Part shown: piece by piece, positions 36,037-45,834 of the stretch
Position numbering within the stretch: position 1 is the stretch's first letter
Layout of the letters: the number at the start of each line of letters is the position of its first letter
Assembly (NCBI GenBank): GCA_034420475.1
Contig: DAOULH010000081.1
Span: forward strand, 1-64,000
DNA: 64,000 nt
Direction of reading: 5' to 3'
Source: Bin87 sp034420475
Lineage (GTDB): Bacteria; Chloroflexota; Dehalococcoidia; Lucifugimonadales; UBA3495
Translations under genes and position numbers: made by a program
The notes under the pieces: model-generated
Databases searched by the model: none
What the model was told of the DNA's origin: nothing
The model's input: the letters and a program-made list of their open reading frames with translations, nothing else

Positions 36037-36247
36037 TTCATTGCCTCGCCATTCATTGCGGACCGTAAATTCATCCGGCTCATGATACCATCGCGGGCAA
36101 GTCCGGCCGGGGATTGGAACCGGGCGCTGATTTGACCGGCGCGAACGTTGCAGAATCCGTCAGACCCTACTAACATCTGTACGCAAAACCGGGTTGTCGC
36201 CAAGCCACTTTTGCGCTTGACAACCTTGCAACCTGAGGAGGAACCAA

Positions 36248-36673
<426 letters not shown>

Positions 36674-36712
36674 CCCGCCGGAAGTGCGTCTCCAACGGGC
36701 CCTGCCCGTGGC

Positions 36713-36749
36713 AAGCGGCCGCTCTCTCAATACTGGAGGGTGGCCGCTT
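36713..36749 (+). terminator. Possible terminator after the FtrB-like gene
   Basis: AAGCGGCC (36713-36720) pairs with GGCCGCTT (36742-36749), an 8-bp stem with a 21-base loop, followed by a TC tail. Located 40 bases after the second TGA, consistent with the extended reading frame being the real gene. Confidence 0.5.
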
Positions 36750-36764
36750 TCGGATCGCCGCAAC

Positions 36765-36793
36765 TTGCCGCTGTCCGGCGCCGCCGCTATAAT
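36765..36793 (+). promoter_or_regulatory. Promoter of the pyruvate dehydrogenase operon
   Basis: TTGCCG (36765-36770), a 17-base spacer and a consensus TATAAT (36788-36793). It lies 90 bases before the lpdA ATG and after a hairpin, so the pdh operon has its own start. Confidence 0.6.
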
Positions 36794-36883
36794 GCCACAG
36801 TCCGTGCGCAGCCCCCGCTGTAACGGCGCAAGCCGCATCCAGGGCGCGTTACGCTCGAACAATCCACCCACCCGGACAGATTG

Positions 36884-38284
36884 ATGACGACCGTTTCGGA
36901 GTATGACGTAGCAATAATCGGCGGCGGGCCCGGCGGCTATGTGGCCGGCATCCGAGCCGGTCAATTGGGCCTCAAATCCTGCGTCATCGAAAAAGAAGCG
37001 CTGGGCGGTGTCTGCCTCAATTGGGGCTGCATCCCCTCCAAAGCCCTCCTTAAAAACGCCGAGATCGTCTCCTACGTCCACCGCGCCGACCAGTTCGGCT
37101 TGCAGTTCGACAACTTCCGCGCCGACTACAGCGTCGCCATGAAGCGCAGCCGGCAGGTCGTGGACCGCATGACCCGCGGCGTCGATTTCCTGCTCCGCAA
37201 GAACGGGGTGGACAGCATCTCGGGAACCGCCCGCATCGCCGCACCCAACGCGGTCGAGGTCACCGCCCCGGACGGACAGACTTCCCGGATCTCAGCGCGC
37301 AACATCATCATCGCCACCGGCGCGCGGCCCCGCAGCATCCCGCCGCTTCCGGTTGATGGCGAGCGCATCATAACCAGCCGCGAGAGCATCGTTGCGGAGG
37401 ATGTGCCCGATTCCATTGCCATCGTCGGCGGTGGCGCCATCGGCGTCGAGTTTGCCTACATCTACCGCATGTATGGCGCCGAGGTCACCGTAATCGAGCT
37501 CCTCCCCCACCTCGTGCCCAATGAGGACGAGGAGATTTGCCAGCAGCTCGAGCGCGCTTTCAACCGCCATGGCATCAAGGCGATCACCGGAGCCGGCGTG
37601 ACCAATGCCCAGGCCGACGCCGGTGGCGTGACCCTGACCATCGACAAGGATGGCGTAACCGAGACCGCCCGGTTCGACAAGGTGCTGGTAGCCATCGGCG
37701 TGCTGCCCAACACCGAGAACCTGGGACTCGAATCTGTCGGCGTGGCAACCGAACGCGGATACGTCGTAATCGACGACAAGATGTCCACCAACGTGCCGGG
37801 CATCTACGCTGTCGGCGACGTCACCGGCAAGTTGGCCTTGGCCCACGTCGCCTCCGCCCAGGCCGTGACCGCCGTGGAATCCATCGCCGGCGAGGAAACC
37901 CAGCCGCTGGACTACACCTTCATGCCCCGCGCTACGTACTGCCATCCCCAGGTTGCCTCCTTCGGGCTCACCGAGGCCCAGGCCATCGAGCGGGGCTACG
38001 AGGTCAAGATCGGCCGCTTCAACGTCCAGGCCAGCGGCAAGGCCGTCGCCATGGGCGAAAATGACGGCATGGTCAAATTGGTCATCGACGCCAACTACGG
38101 CGAGGTGCTGGGAGGCCACATGTGCGGCCCGGAGGTCACCGAACTCCTGGCGGAATTGCAGATGACCCACCTGCTGGAAGGCACCACGCTGGAACTGGGC
38201 TGGGCGGTCCACGCGCACCCCAGCGTCGCCGAGATGGTGCACGAAGCCGCCCTGGACGCCGAGGGCCGCGCCCTGCACATGTAA
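36884..38284 (+). CDS. lpdA: Dihydrolipoamide dehydrogenase (E3)
   Basis: A 466-aa FAD disulfide oxidoreductase. FAD motif AIIGGGPGGYVAGIRAGQLG, redox disulfide GGVCLNWGCIPSKALL, NAD motif VGGGAIGVEFAYIYRMYG, second FAD motif YAVGDVTG, and the His-Glu pair in HAHPSVAEMVHEAA at the C-terminus. It reoxidises lipoyl groups of the complex whose other subunits follow. The ATG at 36884 is taken rather than the adjacent TTG at 36881. Confidence 0.95.
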   Translation: MTTVSEYDVAIIGGGPGGYVAGIRAGQLGLKSCVIEKEALGGVCLNWGCIPSKALLKNAEIVSYVHRADQFGLQFDNFRADYSVAMKRSRQVVDRMTRGVDFLLRKNGVDSISGTARIAAPNAVEVTAPDGQTSRISARNIIIATGARPRSIPPLPVDGERIITSRESIVAEDVPDSIAIVGGGAIGVEFAYIYRMYGAEVTVIELLPHLVPNEDEEICQQLERAFNRHGIKAITGAGVTNAQADAGGVTLTIDKDGVTETARFDKVLVAIGVLPNTENLGLESVGVATERGYVVIDDKMSTNVPGIYAVGDVTGKLALAHVASAQAVTAVESIAGEETQPLDYTFMPRATYCHPQVASFGLTEAQAIERGYEVKIGRFNVQASGKAVAMGENDGMVKLVIDANYGEVLGGHMCGPEVTELLAELQMTHLLEGTTLELGWAVHAHPSVAEMVHEAALDAEGRALHM

Positions 38285-38346
38285 ACCGGTGCGCAAACGC
38301 CGCCCCGATCCGGGCGGCGGCGCAAATCTGCCACTGAGGAAGGGAT

Positions 38347-39354
38347 ATGCTGAGAGCGGACGTCCCCGAACTTGACAAATCCGACCTGCTCGGTTTCTAC
38401 CGGCAGATGAAGCTCATCCGAGAGTTTGAGCGAGAGTCGGAGCGGCAGTACACCCGAGGCAACATCAAGGGGTTCCTCCACGTTTACAACGGCGAGGAAG
38501 CCATCGCCGTCGGCGCCATCAACACCCTGCGCCCCGATGACTACATCGTCACCCACTACCGGGACCACGGCCAGGCCCTCGCCCGCGGCATGACCAGCAA
38601 CGAAGTGATGGCCGAGCTCATGGGCAAGGTCACCGGATGCAGCAAGGGCAAGGGCGGGTCCATGCACCTGTTCAGCTCCGACCTGAACTTCATGGGCGGG
38701 TATGCCATCGTCGGCGGTCAACTTTGCATCGCGGCCGGCATCGCCCTCGCCGTTCAATACCGCGGCGATGACCAGGTGGTCCTGTGCTTCTTCGGTGACG
38801 GCGCCGTCAACGAAGGCGAGTTCCACGAAGCCATGAACCTCGCCGCCATCTGGAAACTCCCCGTCATCTTCTTCTGCGAACATAACCTGTATGGCATGGG
38901 CGCCTCTTCCAAGGAAACCCTCGTCATGTGGGATTCCCTGCACGAGATGGCCGCCGCCTACGGCATGTCCCGCTACGAGGTGGACGGCAACGACGTCCTC
39001 GAAGTGCGGGCGTTGATGCAGAAGATCAACGCCGAGGTCCGCGCCGGCAGCGGCCCGGCTTTCGTCGTCGCCAGAACCTACCGCCTGCGCGGCCACTCCG
39101 TCGCCGATCCCGCAAACTATCGCCCCGAGGACGAGGTCTCGTACTGGGCCGGCCAGGACCCGATACCGCGCTACCGCGATTGGCTCACCGATGAGGGCAT
39201 CGCCACCGTGGAGGATTTCGACGAGATCGACGCCAGCGTCGACGAAGAGATCGTCGTGGCGGCAGAGTTCGGGGAGTCATCTCCCTGGCCCCAACCCGCC
39301 GATCTCTACGATCACGTCTACACCGACCGACCGACTGAAGGTATCCCTGCGTAA
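38347..39354 (+). CDS. pdhA: Pyruvate dehydrogenase E1 component, alpha subunit
   Basis: A 335-aa TPP-dependent subunit: THYRDHGQALARG, GCSKGKGGSMHL, and the TPP motif GDGAVNEGEFHEAMN. The E1 alpha/beta heterotetramer decarboxylates a 2-oxo acid and reductively acylates E2. Pyruvate is the likely substrate, although acetoin or branched-chain relatives cannot be excluded by eye. Confidence 0.92.
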   Translation: MLRADVPELDKSDLLGFYRQMKLIREFERESERQYTRGNIKGFLHVYNGEEAIAVGAINTLRPDDYIVTHYRDHGQALARGMTSNEVMAELMGKVTGCSKGKGGSMHLFSSDLNFMGGYAIVGGQLCIAAGIALAVQYRGDDQVVLCFFGDGAVNEGEFHEAMNLAAIWKLPVIFFCEHNLYGMGASSKETLVMWDSLHEMAAAYGMSRYEVDGNDVLEVRALMQKINAEVRAGSGPAFVVARTYRLRGHSVADPANYRPEDEVSYWAGQDPIPRYRDWLTDEGIATVEDFDEIDASVDEEIVVAAEFGESSPWPQPADLYDHVYTDRPTEGIPA

Positions 39355-39382
39355 CCACCACCCCCAGACGAGAGGAACCATC

Positions 39383-40366
39383 ATGTCGGTCATCACATAT
39401 CGCGACGCCGTTTCGTCGGTCCTCCGGGAGGCCCTGGACCAGGACGACCGCGTCTTCCTCATGGGCGAGGACATCGGACCCTACGGCGGCGCCTTCGCCG
39501 TCACCAAGGGCTTCTGGGAGCAGTACGGCAAGAAACGCATCAAAGACTCTCCGTTGGCGGAATCAGTCATCGTTGGAGCCGGCGTAGGCGCGGCCATGGC
39601 CGGCCTGCGGCCCGTGGTCGAGCTGATGACCATCAATTTCAGCCTCCTCGCCATGGACCAGATCGTCAACCACGCCGCCAAGATCAGGTACATGTCCGGC
39701 GGCCAGTTCTCGATCCCGTTGATCATCCGCACCGTGACCGGCGCCGGCGCTTCGGTTGGGGCGACCCATTCCCAGTCCTTTGAGGGCTGGTACGCCTCCG
39801 TGCCGGGCCTTACCGTCGTCACCCCCTCGACCCCCCGGGACGTCATCGGTCTGTTCCGCTCCTGCCGGGAACTCAACGACCCGGTCATGTTCGTCGAGCA
39901 CATCCTGCTCTACGGCACGCGCGGAGAGGCCCCTGATAGCGGCGACTTTCGCATCCCCATCGGCCAGGCCGACCTGCGCCGCGCCGGAGGCGACATCACG
40001 CTCTGCGGCTACTCTCGCATGGCGCTGGTGGCCGAGCAGGCGGCTGAAATCCTCGCCCGCGAAGGCATTGAGGCTGACGTGATCGACCTGCGCTGCCTGC
40101 GCCCGTTGGACATGGATACGGTCGTGTCCTCGGTCAAGAAGACCCACCGGGCCCTCATGGTGGAGGAAACTACCCGCCTGGGTGGTTTCGCCGGTGAGTT
40201 GGTATCCCAAGTGCAGGAAGAGGCTTTCGAGTACCTGGATGCTCCGGTGGGCCGCGTCGCTGGCGCGGAGGTGCCCATCCCGTATTCCTTCCCCTTGGAG
40301 CAGATGGCCATCCCCAGCCCGGAAACGGTCGCCGCTGCCGCCCGCAAACTGGTCAACGGCGCCTGA
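39383..40366 (+). CDS. pdhB: Pyruvate dehydrogenase E1 component, beta subunit
   Basis: A 327-aa transketolase-like subunit (GEDIGPYGGAFAVTKG, PLAESVIVGAGVGAAMAGL, NHAAKIRYMSGGQF). The ATG at 39383 has AGAGGA upstream and lies 28 bases after pdhA; a longer frame from 39191 overlaps pdhA out of register and is rejected. Pairs with E1 alpha. Confidence 0.94.
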   Translation: MSVITYRDAVSSVLREALDQDDRVFLMGEDIGPYGGAFAVTKGFWEQYGKKRIKDSPLAESVIVGAGVGAAMAGLRPVVELMTINFSLLAMDQIVNHAAKIRYMSGGQFSIPLIIRTVTGAGASVGATHSQSFEGWYASVPGLTVVTPSTPRDVIGLFRSCRELNDPVMFVEHILLYGTRGEAPDSGDFRIPIGQADLRRAGGDITLCGYSRMALVAEQAAEILAREGIEADVIDLRCLRPLDMDTVVSSVKKTHRALMVEETTRLGGFAGELVSQVQEEAFEYLDAPVGRVAGAEVPIPYSFPLEQMAIPSPETVAAAARKLVNGA

Positions 40367-40427
40367 CGCGGCCGGGCGCTCCGGTCCGTCGATACCTCTC
40401 TACACCCGAAAACCACAGGAGAACATC

Positions 40428-41669
40428 GTGGCTACCAACGTCGTCATGCCCCAGATGGGATACGATATGCGGGAAGGCACCGTCGTCCGCTGGTACAAGC
40501 AGGAGGGCGAGACCGTCGACCGCGGCGAGGTGATTGCCGACATCGAGACCGACAAGGCCACGGTCGAATTCGAGGCCTACACCGGCGGCGTCCTGGGGCG
40601 CATTGTCGCCGAGGCCGGGGTTGCTGTCCCGGTCGGTGAGTTGATCGCCATCATCACCGAGCCCGGCGAATCGGTTCCTGAAGTCGCCGCGCCGGCTCCC
40701 GGTCCGGCTCAAGCGGCTCCGGCCGCCCCTCCGCCGGCTCCGGCGGCGGCGGAACCTGAGCCTCCCGCCGCTCCTGCCCCTGCATCCGATGGAGGGGTCC
40801 GCGCGTCTCCCATCGCCCGCCGCCTGGCGCGTGAGCGTGGCATTGACCTGTCGCTGGTCACGGGCACCGGGCCTAACGGCCGCATCACCGAGCGCGACGT
40901 GGAAAACTACCAGGCCCCAGCCGCGGCCGCCGAACCCGCCCCTGCTCCCGCGCCCGCAGTTACCGCGGAGCCCGTTGCTGCCCCCGCCGATTCGCGCGTC
41001 GAACTCAGCCGCATGCGGCAGACCATCGCCCGGGTTACCTCGGACAGCAAATCCACCGCGCCGCACTTCTACGTCACTGCCGAGATTGACATGGGCCAGG
41101 CCATGGCGCTGCGCCGTGATGTGAACGACGCCTCAGATCCCGAAAACCGGGTCAGCGTCAACGACCTGATGGTCAAGGCCTGCGCCCTGGCCCTGGCCAA
41201 GCACCCCAAGTTCAATTCCTTTTACCGGGGTGACCACCTGGAAGTCCACGGGGCGATGAACATCGGCATCGCCATTGCCCTGGAATCCGGTTTGATCCTG
41301 CCCGGCGTCAGCAACTGCGAGAGCAAGAGCCTGCTCCAGATCGCCGCCGCCACCAAGGACCTCATCGCCCGCGCCAACAGCGGCACCCTGCGCAACGAGG
41401 AGTACAGCAGCACGACCTTCAGCATCAGCAACATGGGCATGTTCGACGTTGAGAGCTTCACCGCCATAATCTACCCGCCCCACGCGGCCATTCTGGCCGT
41501 GGGCAGTGTCAAGCAGCAGCCCGTCGTCCGCGACGGTGAGCTGACCGTCGGCACCATGATGAAGGCCACCCTGTCCACCGATCACCGCGTGGCCGACGGC
41601 GCCGAAGCGGCTCAGTTTCTCATGGAAATCAAGCGGGTCCTCGAAAACCCGGTCAGCCTGCTGCTCTAA
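40428..41669 (+). CDS. pdhC: Dihydrolipoamide acyltransferase (E2)
   Basis: A 413-aa protein starting with GTG behind AGGAG. One lipoyl domain (residues 1-80; lipoyl lysine in DIETDKATVEFE), an Ala/Pro-rich linker, the E3/E1-binding domain (ASPIARRLARERGIDLS, TGPNGRITERDVENY), a second Ala/Pro linker, and the catalytic domain ending with STDHRVADGAEAAQFL, whose His is catalytic. Core of the complex built with the three preceding genes. Confidence 0.94.
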   Translation: MATNVVMPQMGYDMREGTVVRWYKQEGETVDRGEVIADIETDKATVEFEAYTGGVLGRIVAEAGVAVPVGELIAIITEPGESVPEVAAPAPGPAQAAPAAPPPAPAAAEPEPPAAPAPASDGGVRASPIARRLARERGIDLSLVTGTGPNGRITERDVENYQAPAAAAEPAPAPAPAVTAEPVAAPADSRVELSRMRQTIARVTSDSKSTAPHFYVTAEIDMGQAMALRRDVNDASDPENRVSVNDLMVKACALALAKHPKFNSFYRGDHLEVHGAMNIGIAIALESGLILPGVSNCESKSLLQIAAATKDLIARANSGTLRNEEYSSTTFSISNMGMFDVESFTAIIYPPHAAILAVGSVKQQPVVRDGELTVGTMMKATLSTDHRVADGAEAAQFLMEIKRVLENPVSLLL

Positions 41670-41698
41670 GTCCTCAGCCAACCCACGGAGCTTTAACC

Positions 41699-43339
41699 AT
41701 GCCCCAGATGACCGGCGGCCAGGCTGTGGTCGCGTCCCTGCACGCCCAGGGTGTCGACACCGTTTTCGGCATCATATCCGTCCACACCCTCGACCTGTTC
41801 GATGCGCTGTTTGACCGGCAGGACGACGTGCGTTTCATCGGCGGCCGGCTCGAGTTGGGTTGCGGCTACATGGCCGACGGCTATTCCCGCGCTACCGGCA
41901 AACCGGGGGTGATCCTGACCAGCACCGGCCCGGGCGCTGCCGATTCGGTCGGCGCAATGGGAGAGGCCTATTTCTCCGCCTCCTCCATCCTCCAGGTCAC
42001 CACCAACGTCGAAGCCGAGTTTGTTGGCAGCGGCAAAATGGCTACCCATGAGACCAAGGACCAGTTGGGCATGTTCGCCGCCGTCACCGACTGGAACGCC
42101 CGAATCGACCAGATCGAGTCCATCCCGGACCACTTCGTCGAGGCGTTCGTCCGGTTCGGCGAGCGGCGTCCCCGCCCCATCGAGCTTGAGGTGCCCACCG
42201 ACCTCCTCGGCCAGAATGCCGAGGTCGAGGTGCTCCGGCCTCGCCAGCCCGACGTGCCCCAGGGCGACCCGGTCCAGGTGGAACGGGCCTGGAACTTGAT
42301 TCGCAACGCCAAACGCCCGGTGATCTTTCTTGGCGAGGAGATCCATACCACCGGCGGCGCGGATGACATAATCCGCCTGGCGGAGCAAATCGGCGCTCCC
42401 GTCGTCACCGGCGACGGCGCCAAGGGCACCTTCCCCGAAAGCCATCCGCTGTCCCTGGGCATGGCGCTCGGCAACCGCATCTGGGGCCAGAACCCCGTGC
42501 TGGAGTGGATGGGTGACTGCGACGTCGCGCTGGTGCTGGGTAGCAATCTTCCCTATCGCTCGACTTCCGGGGTCGGCGTCAAGCTCCCGGAGAAGATCAT
42601 CCACGTTCTCCTCGACGGCGATTACATCGGCAAGAACTACGAAACCGAAGTTGGCATCGCCGCCAACAGCGGCGCCGTAGTGCGCCAGTTCCTCAGCGCC
42701 GCCGGCGACGCCGACCTCGGGACCGGCGACGATTACCGCAAGGAAATCGCCGACCTCAAGGCCGGCATCTATTCCGGCTTGCAGGATCAGTGGGGTCCTG
42801 AGTTGCGCGCTTGGGAATCGATCCGCTCCGTTATCCCCGACGACACAATTTTCTCCCTTGATGCCACGGTCCCGGCCAACCGCGCGGTCCGCTGCCTGCA
42901 GATGGACCGGCCCCGCAGCTACATGTACCCCCACGGCTGGGCAGGACTGGGCTTCGCCTTCCCCGCCTCCATGGGCGCCAAGGTCGGCCGGCCCGATAGC
43001 CCCGTAATCTGCGTATCCGGAGATGGTGGCTTCCAGTACAACGCCCAGGAACTCGGCACCGCCGTCCAGTACGGCATCAACCCCATCGTAATGGTCTTCA
43101 ACGACAACGCGTGGGGCGTCCTCAAAGGCTATCAACGTGATCGCGGAAGTCGACAGATGGCGACGGACTTGGTCAACCCCGACTTCATGAAACTCGCGGA
43201 CGCTTACGGCATCGGCGGCACCCAGGTCCGCAACGTTTCCGAAATGACCCGCGCCGTCCAGGACGCCGTAACCGCCGACCGCATCCATCTCATCGAGGTC
43301 GTCATGCCCGACGGCTTCCCCGCCTTCTGCAGGAGTTAG
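41699..43339 (+). CDS. TPP-dependent enzyme (acetolactate synthase-like)
   Basis: A 546-aa member of the acetolactate synthase/benzoylformate decarboxylase superfamily. The cofactor-activating Glu lies in RLELGCGYMADGYSRATG, and the TPP/Mg motif is GDGGFQYNAQELG with NDNAWG. It differs from the enzyme at 9686 in both halves. Placed 29 bases after E2 in the pdh operon, it may act on pyruvate or a related 2-oxo acid, but no FAD-binding or regulatory-subunit evidence makes it a true IlvB. Confidence 0.85.
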   Translation: MPQMTGGQAVVASLHAQGVDTVFGIISVHTLDLFDALFDRQDDVRFIGGRLELGCGYMADGYSRATGKPGVILTSTGPGAADSVGAMGEAYFSASSILQVTTNVEAEFVGSGKMATHETKDQLGMFAAVTDWNARIDQIESIPDHFVEAFVRFGERRPRPIELEVPTDLLGQNAEVEVLRPRQPDVPQGDPVQVERAWNLIRNAKRPVIFLGEEIHTTGGADDIIRLAEQIGAPVVTGDGAKGTFPESHPLSLGMALGNRIWGQNPVLEWMGDCDVALVLGSNLPYRSTSGVGVKLPEKIIHVLLDGDYIGKNYETEVGIAANSGAVVRQFLSAAGDADLGTGDDYRKEIADLKAGIYSGLQDQWGPELRAWESIRSVIPDDTIFSLDATVPANRAVRCLQMDRPRSYMYPHGWAGLGFAFPASMGAKVGRPDSPVICVSGDGGFQYNAQELGTAVQYGINPIVMVFNDNAWGVLKGYQRDRGSRQMATDLVNPDFMKLADAYGIGGTQVRNVSEMTRAVQDAVTADRIHLIEVVMPDGFPAFCRS

Positions 43340-43342
43340 CCA

Positions 43343-44137
43343 ATGTCCACCGACCACAGCCGTCACACCGAAACGGTTCGCGAACAATTTCGCATCCAGT
43401 CCTCCCGATTCGAGCAGTCAATCGGCGGTCAAGGCAACCGCGCGATTGGACCGTGGATCATCGATACCCTCGGCCTCATCGGATCTGAGACCGTTTTGGA
43501 TGTCGCCACCGGCACGGGTCTTCTGGCACGGGATCTGTCCCCTTGCGTTTCTCACGTCACAGGCATCGACGTGACGCCCGAAATGCTCGCACAAGCCCGT
43601 CAGATCGCCGCCGACTCCGGTTTTGCCAACCTTACCTTCGATGAGGGCGACGCCACTTCACTGCCTTATCCCGACGATTCCTTCGATCTGGTCATCAGCC
43701 GTATCGCCGTACACCACTTTGAAGACCCCGAAGTCGAACTGGGCGAAATGCACCGCGTCTGCAAACCAAACGGCAGGGTCACCATAGTTGACATTACAGT
43801 CTCCGACGACCCTGCCATTGCCTACGCTCACAACCGGCTGGAGCGTTTGCGGGATCCGTCGCATACCACCGCTTTCTGCCTGACTGACCTGAGCGCCCTG
43901 GCGCAGCGCTCCGGGCTCAGAGTCGTCACCACCAGCGAAAACAAAGCTGTGCGTGACCTCGATGAGTGGATGGACGTGACTGCCACCGGCGACGACGTCC
44001 GGGCCACCATTCATCATGCGTTTGAGGAAGAAATCGTCGGGGGTGCGCTCACCGGGATGCTGGCCCACCGCGAAGAGGGTCGCCTTAAGTTCGTCCATCA
44101 TTGGGCTGTCCTCGTCTGTGAGCTGAGCCCCAACTGA
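43343..44137 (+). CDS. SAM-dependent methyltransferase (UbiE/class I type)
   Basis: A 264-aa class I methyltransferase. SAM motif I VLDVATGTGLLARDL, motif II DVTPEMLAQA, EGDATSLPYPDDSFDLV and the HRVCKPNGRVTIVD strand. It begins 3 bases after the TPP enzyme and ends before a strong terminator, so it closes the operon. Substrate unknown; quinone or small-molecule methylation are possible. Confidence 0.87.
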   Translation: MSTDHSRHTETVREQFRIQSSRFEQSIGGQGNRAIGPWIIDTLGLIGSETVLDVATGTGLLARDLSPCVSHVTGIDVTPEMLAQARQIAADSGFANLTFDEGDATSLPYPDDSFDLVISRIAVHHFEDPEVELGEMHRVCKPNGRVTIVDITVSDDPAIAYAHNRLERLRDPSHTTAFCLTDLSALAQRSGLRVVTTSENKAVRDLDEWMDVTATGDDVRATIHHAFEEEIVGGALTGMLAHREEGRLKFVHHWAVLVCELSPN

Positions 44138-44165
44138 TTCCAACGTCCGAAAACTCTTACTGAAC

Positions 44166-44193
44166 GGCCGCCCGCTAAATTGGGCGGCCTTTT
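44166..44193 (+). terminator. Rho-independent terminator of the pdh operon
   Basis: GGCCGCCC (44166-44173) pairs perfectly with GGGCGGCC (44182-44189), loop of 8, followed by TTTT. It ends the transcript that begins at about 36800. Confidence 0.88.
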
Positions 44194-44239
44194 CGATAGT
44201 AGTTACAATGCGCTCCAGATTAGGAGATTCTTCAATCAT

Positions 44240-45664
44240 ATGCAGCAACCACCCGACCAGCAGCCGGCCAATCGCCGGCGCATCTACCCCCTTTCGCCTC
44301 GCGATCTTACCGAGGAGCAAATCGCGGTAACCTTCGCGATGACCTCCCGCCGGCCCGAGCCCTTCGACGAAATCGCCACTCAGGTCAGCGCCGAGCGCGC
44401 CGCCGACTTCAACGAGCGCTGGGTAGTCGGCTACGGCTATGCGTCCGTGGCCGAGCACGCGATACTTCACCTGGCCGTGGAGAACATTTCCCGCCTGGCC
44501 TGCGACACCCTCGAGGACAACCGCCTCGCCTCGTACACCGAGAAGTCTTCCCGCTATCAAATCATCGACCCCGGGAGTTTCCACATCCCGTCGGAGCTGG
44601 ACAATCTTCCCGCTCTTCGGGCCGAGTACGTTTCCGTTTGCCGTGCGTTGTTTGCCGCCTACTCCCGGCTCATCGACGGCGTCATGTCCCATCTGCGGTC
44701 CCGCCAGCCCCGGCGGGATGGCGAGCGCGATTCCGCTTACGACCTGCGGTTGCGCCGCCAGGCCACCGATGCCTGCCGCGCCGTCCTGCCGGCGTCCACT
44801 CTAACCAACGTGGGCGTCACCGCCAATGCCCGCACGCTCGAGCACGCCATCAGCAAGTTGATGTCCTCGGACTTGGCCGAGGAGCGCGATGTGGGCTCAG
44901 AGTTGCGCGAACAGGGCCGTTCGATCACCCCTACCCTCGTCAAGTACGCCAACCACAACCCCTACCTTGCCGGACACCGGCGGGTACGTGCTGCTGAGGA
45001 TGAACCGGCGCCCGACACCGCTCCGGTATCCGTCAGGCTGCTCGATTACGACCGCGACGCCACGCGCAAGCTCGCGGCCGCCCTGCTGTTTCGGCGGGGC
45101 GGCGACTATGGCCACGCTCTCGCCTTGTCCGAAGCCATGACCGAAACGCAGCGCATCCAGATGATCGACGGCGCAGTCCGGGACATCGGCCCGCACGATG
45201 CCCCGCCCCGCGAGTTCGAGCTGGCCGGCTACACCTTCGAGTTCGTCTTCGACTACGGCGCCATGCGGGAATTCCGTCGCCACCGGATGCAGACCTGCCT
45301 CGGGCAGCCGCTGACCGTCGCCAACGGCTGCGATACGCCTCCCTTGGTCAAAGAATCCGGCCTGACCGGGGTATTCGAGCCGGCCGTTGCGCAGTCGGAA
45401 CGGCTGTATGCGGCGCTGGCCGGCGAGCACCGCGCATTGGCCCAGTACGCCGTGACCCACGCCCACCGCCAGCGGGTCCTGTCGCGGATGAACCTCCGCG
45501 AGTGCTACCACTTGTTCAAGCTGCGGAGCTCCCGCCAGGCCCACCGGTCCATCCGTGAGCCTATCCTGGAGGCCATGCGCCTTGCCGTTGCGACGCAGCC
45601 GGAACTCTTTCGGCGCCTGCCCTTGCGCAACGCCCCGGACTGGTGGCCGTTCCCGGAACAGTGA
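44240..45664 (+). CDS. Two-domain ThyX-like (FAD-dependent thymidylate synthase family) protein
   Basis: A 474-aa protein, about twice the length of ordinary ThyX. Both halves have the ThyX helical shape, and the signature R-H-R-x7-S-x-R-Y looks divided. The N-terminal half has lost RHR but keeps ASYTEKSSRY; the C-terminal half has RRHRMQTCLGQPLT but lacks the serine-rich end. True ThyX makes dTMP using FAD and NADPH; whether this double form is active is not evident. The ATG at 44240 is used because the upstream start lies inside the terminator. A GGAG about 13 bases upstream is a weak ribosome site. Confidence 0.75.
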   Translation: MQQPPDQQPANRRRIYPLSPRDLTEEQIAVTFAMTSRRPEPFDEIATQVSAERAADFNERWVVGYGYASVAEHAILHLAVENISRLACDTLEDNRLASYTEKSSRYQIIDPGSFHIPSELDNLPALRAEYVSVCRALFAAYSRLIDGVMSHLRSRQPRRDGERDSAYDLRLRRQATDACRAVLPASTLTNVGVTANARTLEHAISKLMSSDLAEERDVGSELREQGRSITPTLVKYANHNPYLAGHRRVRAAEDEPAPDTAPVSVRLLDYDRDATRKLAAALLFRRGGDYGHALALSEAMTETQRIQMIDGAVRDIGPHDAPPREFELAGYTFEFVFDYGAMREFRRHRMQTCLGQPLTVANGCDTPPLVKESGLTGVFEPAVAQSERLYAALAGEHRALAQYAVTHAHRQRVLSRMNLRECYHLFKLRSSRQAHRSIREPILEAMRLAVATQPELFRRLPLRNAPDWWPFPEQ

Positions 45665-45675
45665 CCCGGCCGTCG

Positions 45676-45828
45676 CTACGGATCCGAACAGTCCCTGGTA
45701 AATCCGCAGTTGCGGCAGATGATCTTGCAACTGCGTTCGTACATGCGGTTGCCGCAGATCTCGCAGTCCAGTCCGTCGTCACGTCGCGGAGGGCGGGGAG
45801 TTTGAGGTACGGTGCGCTGGCCGGTCAT
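45676..45828 (-). CDS. 50-aa zinc-ribbon protein
   Basis: A short gene easily missed. ATG at 45828 with GGAGGTGA eight bases upstream; stop TAG at 45676. The protein has a basic Pro/Arg N-terminus and CEICGNRMYERSCKIICRNC, then CGFTRDCSDP, giving two CxxC knuckles plus extra cysteines. Probably binds one zinc; function unknown. It lies just downstream of the anti-sigma gene on the same strand and its start is 7 bases from the anti-sigma stop. Confidence 0.8.
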   Translation of the reverse strand: MTGQRTVPQTPRPPRRDDGLDCEICGNRMYERSCKIICRNCGFTRDCSDP

Positions 45829-45834
45829 GTGTTA

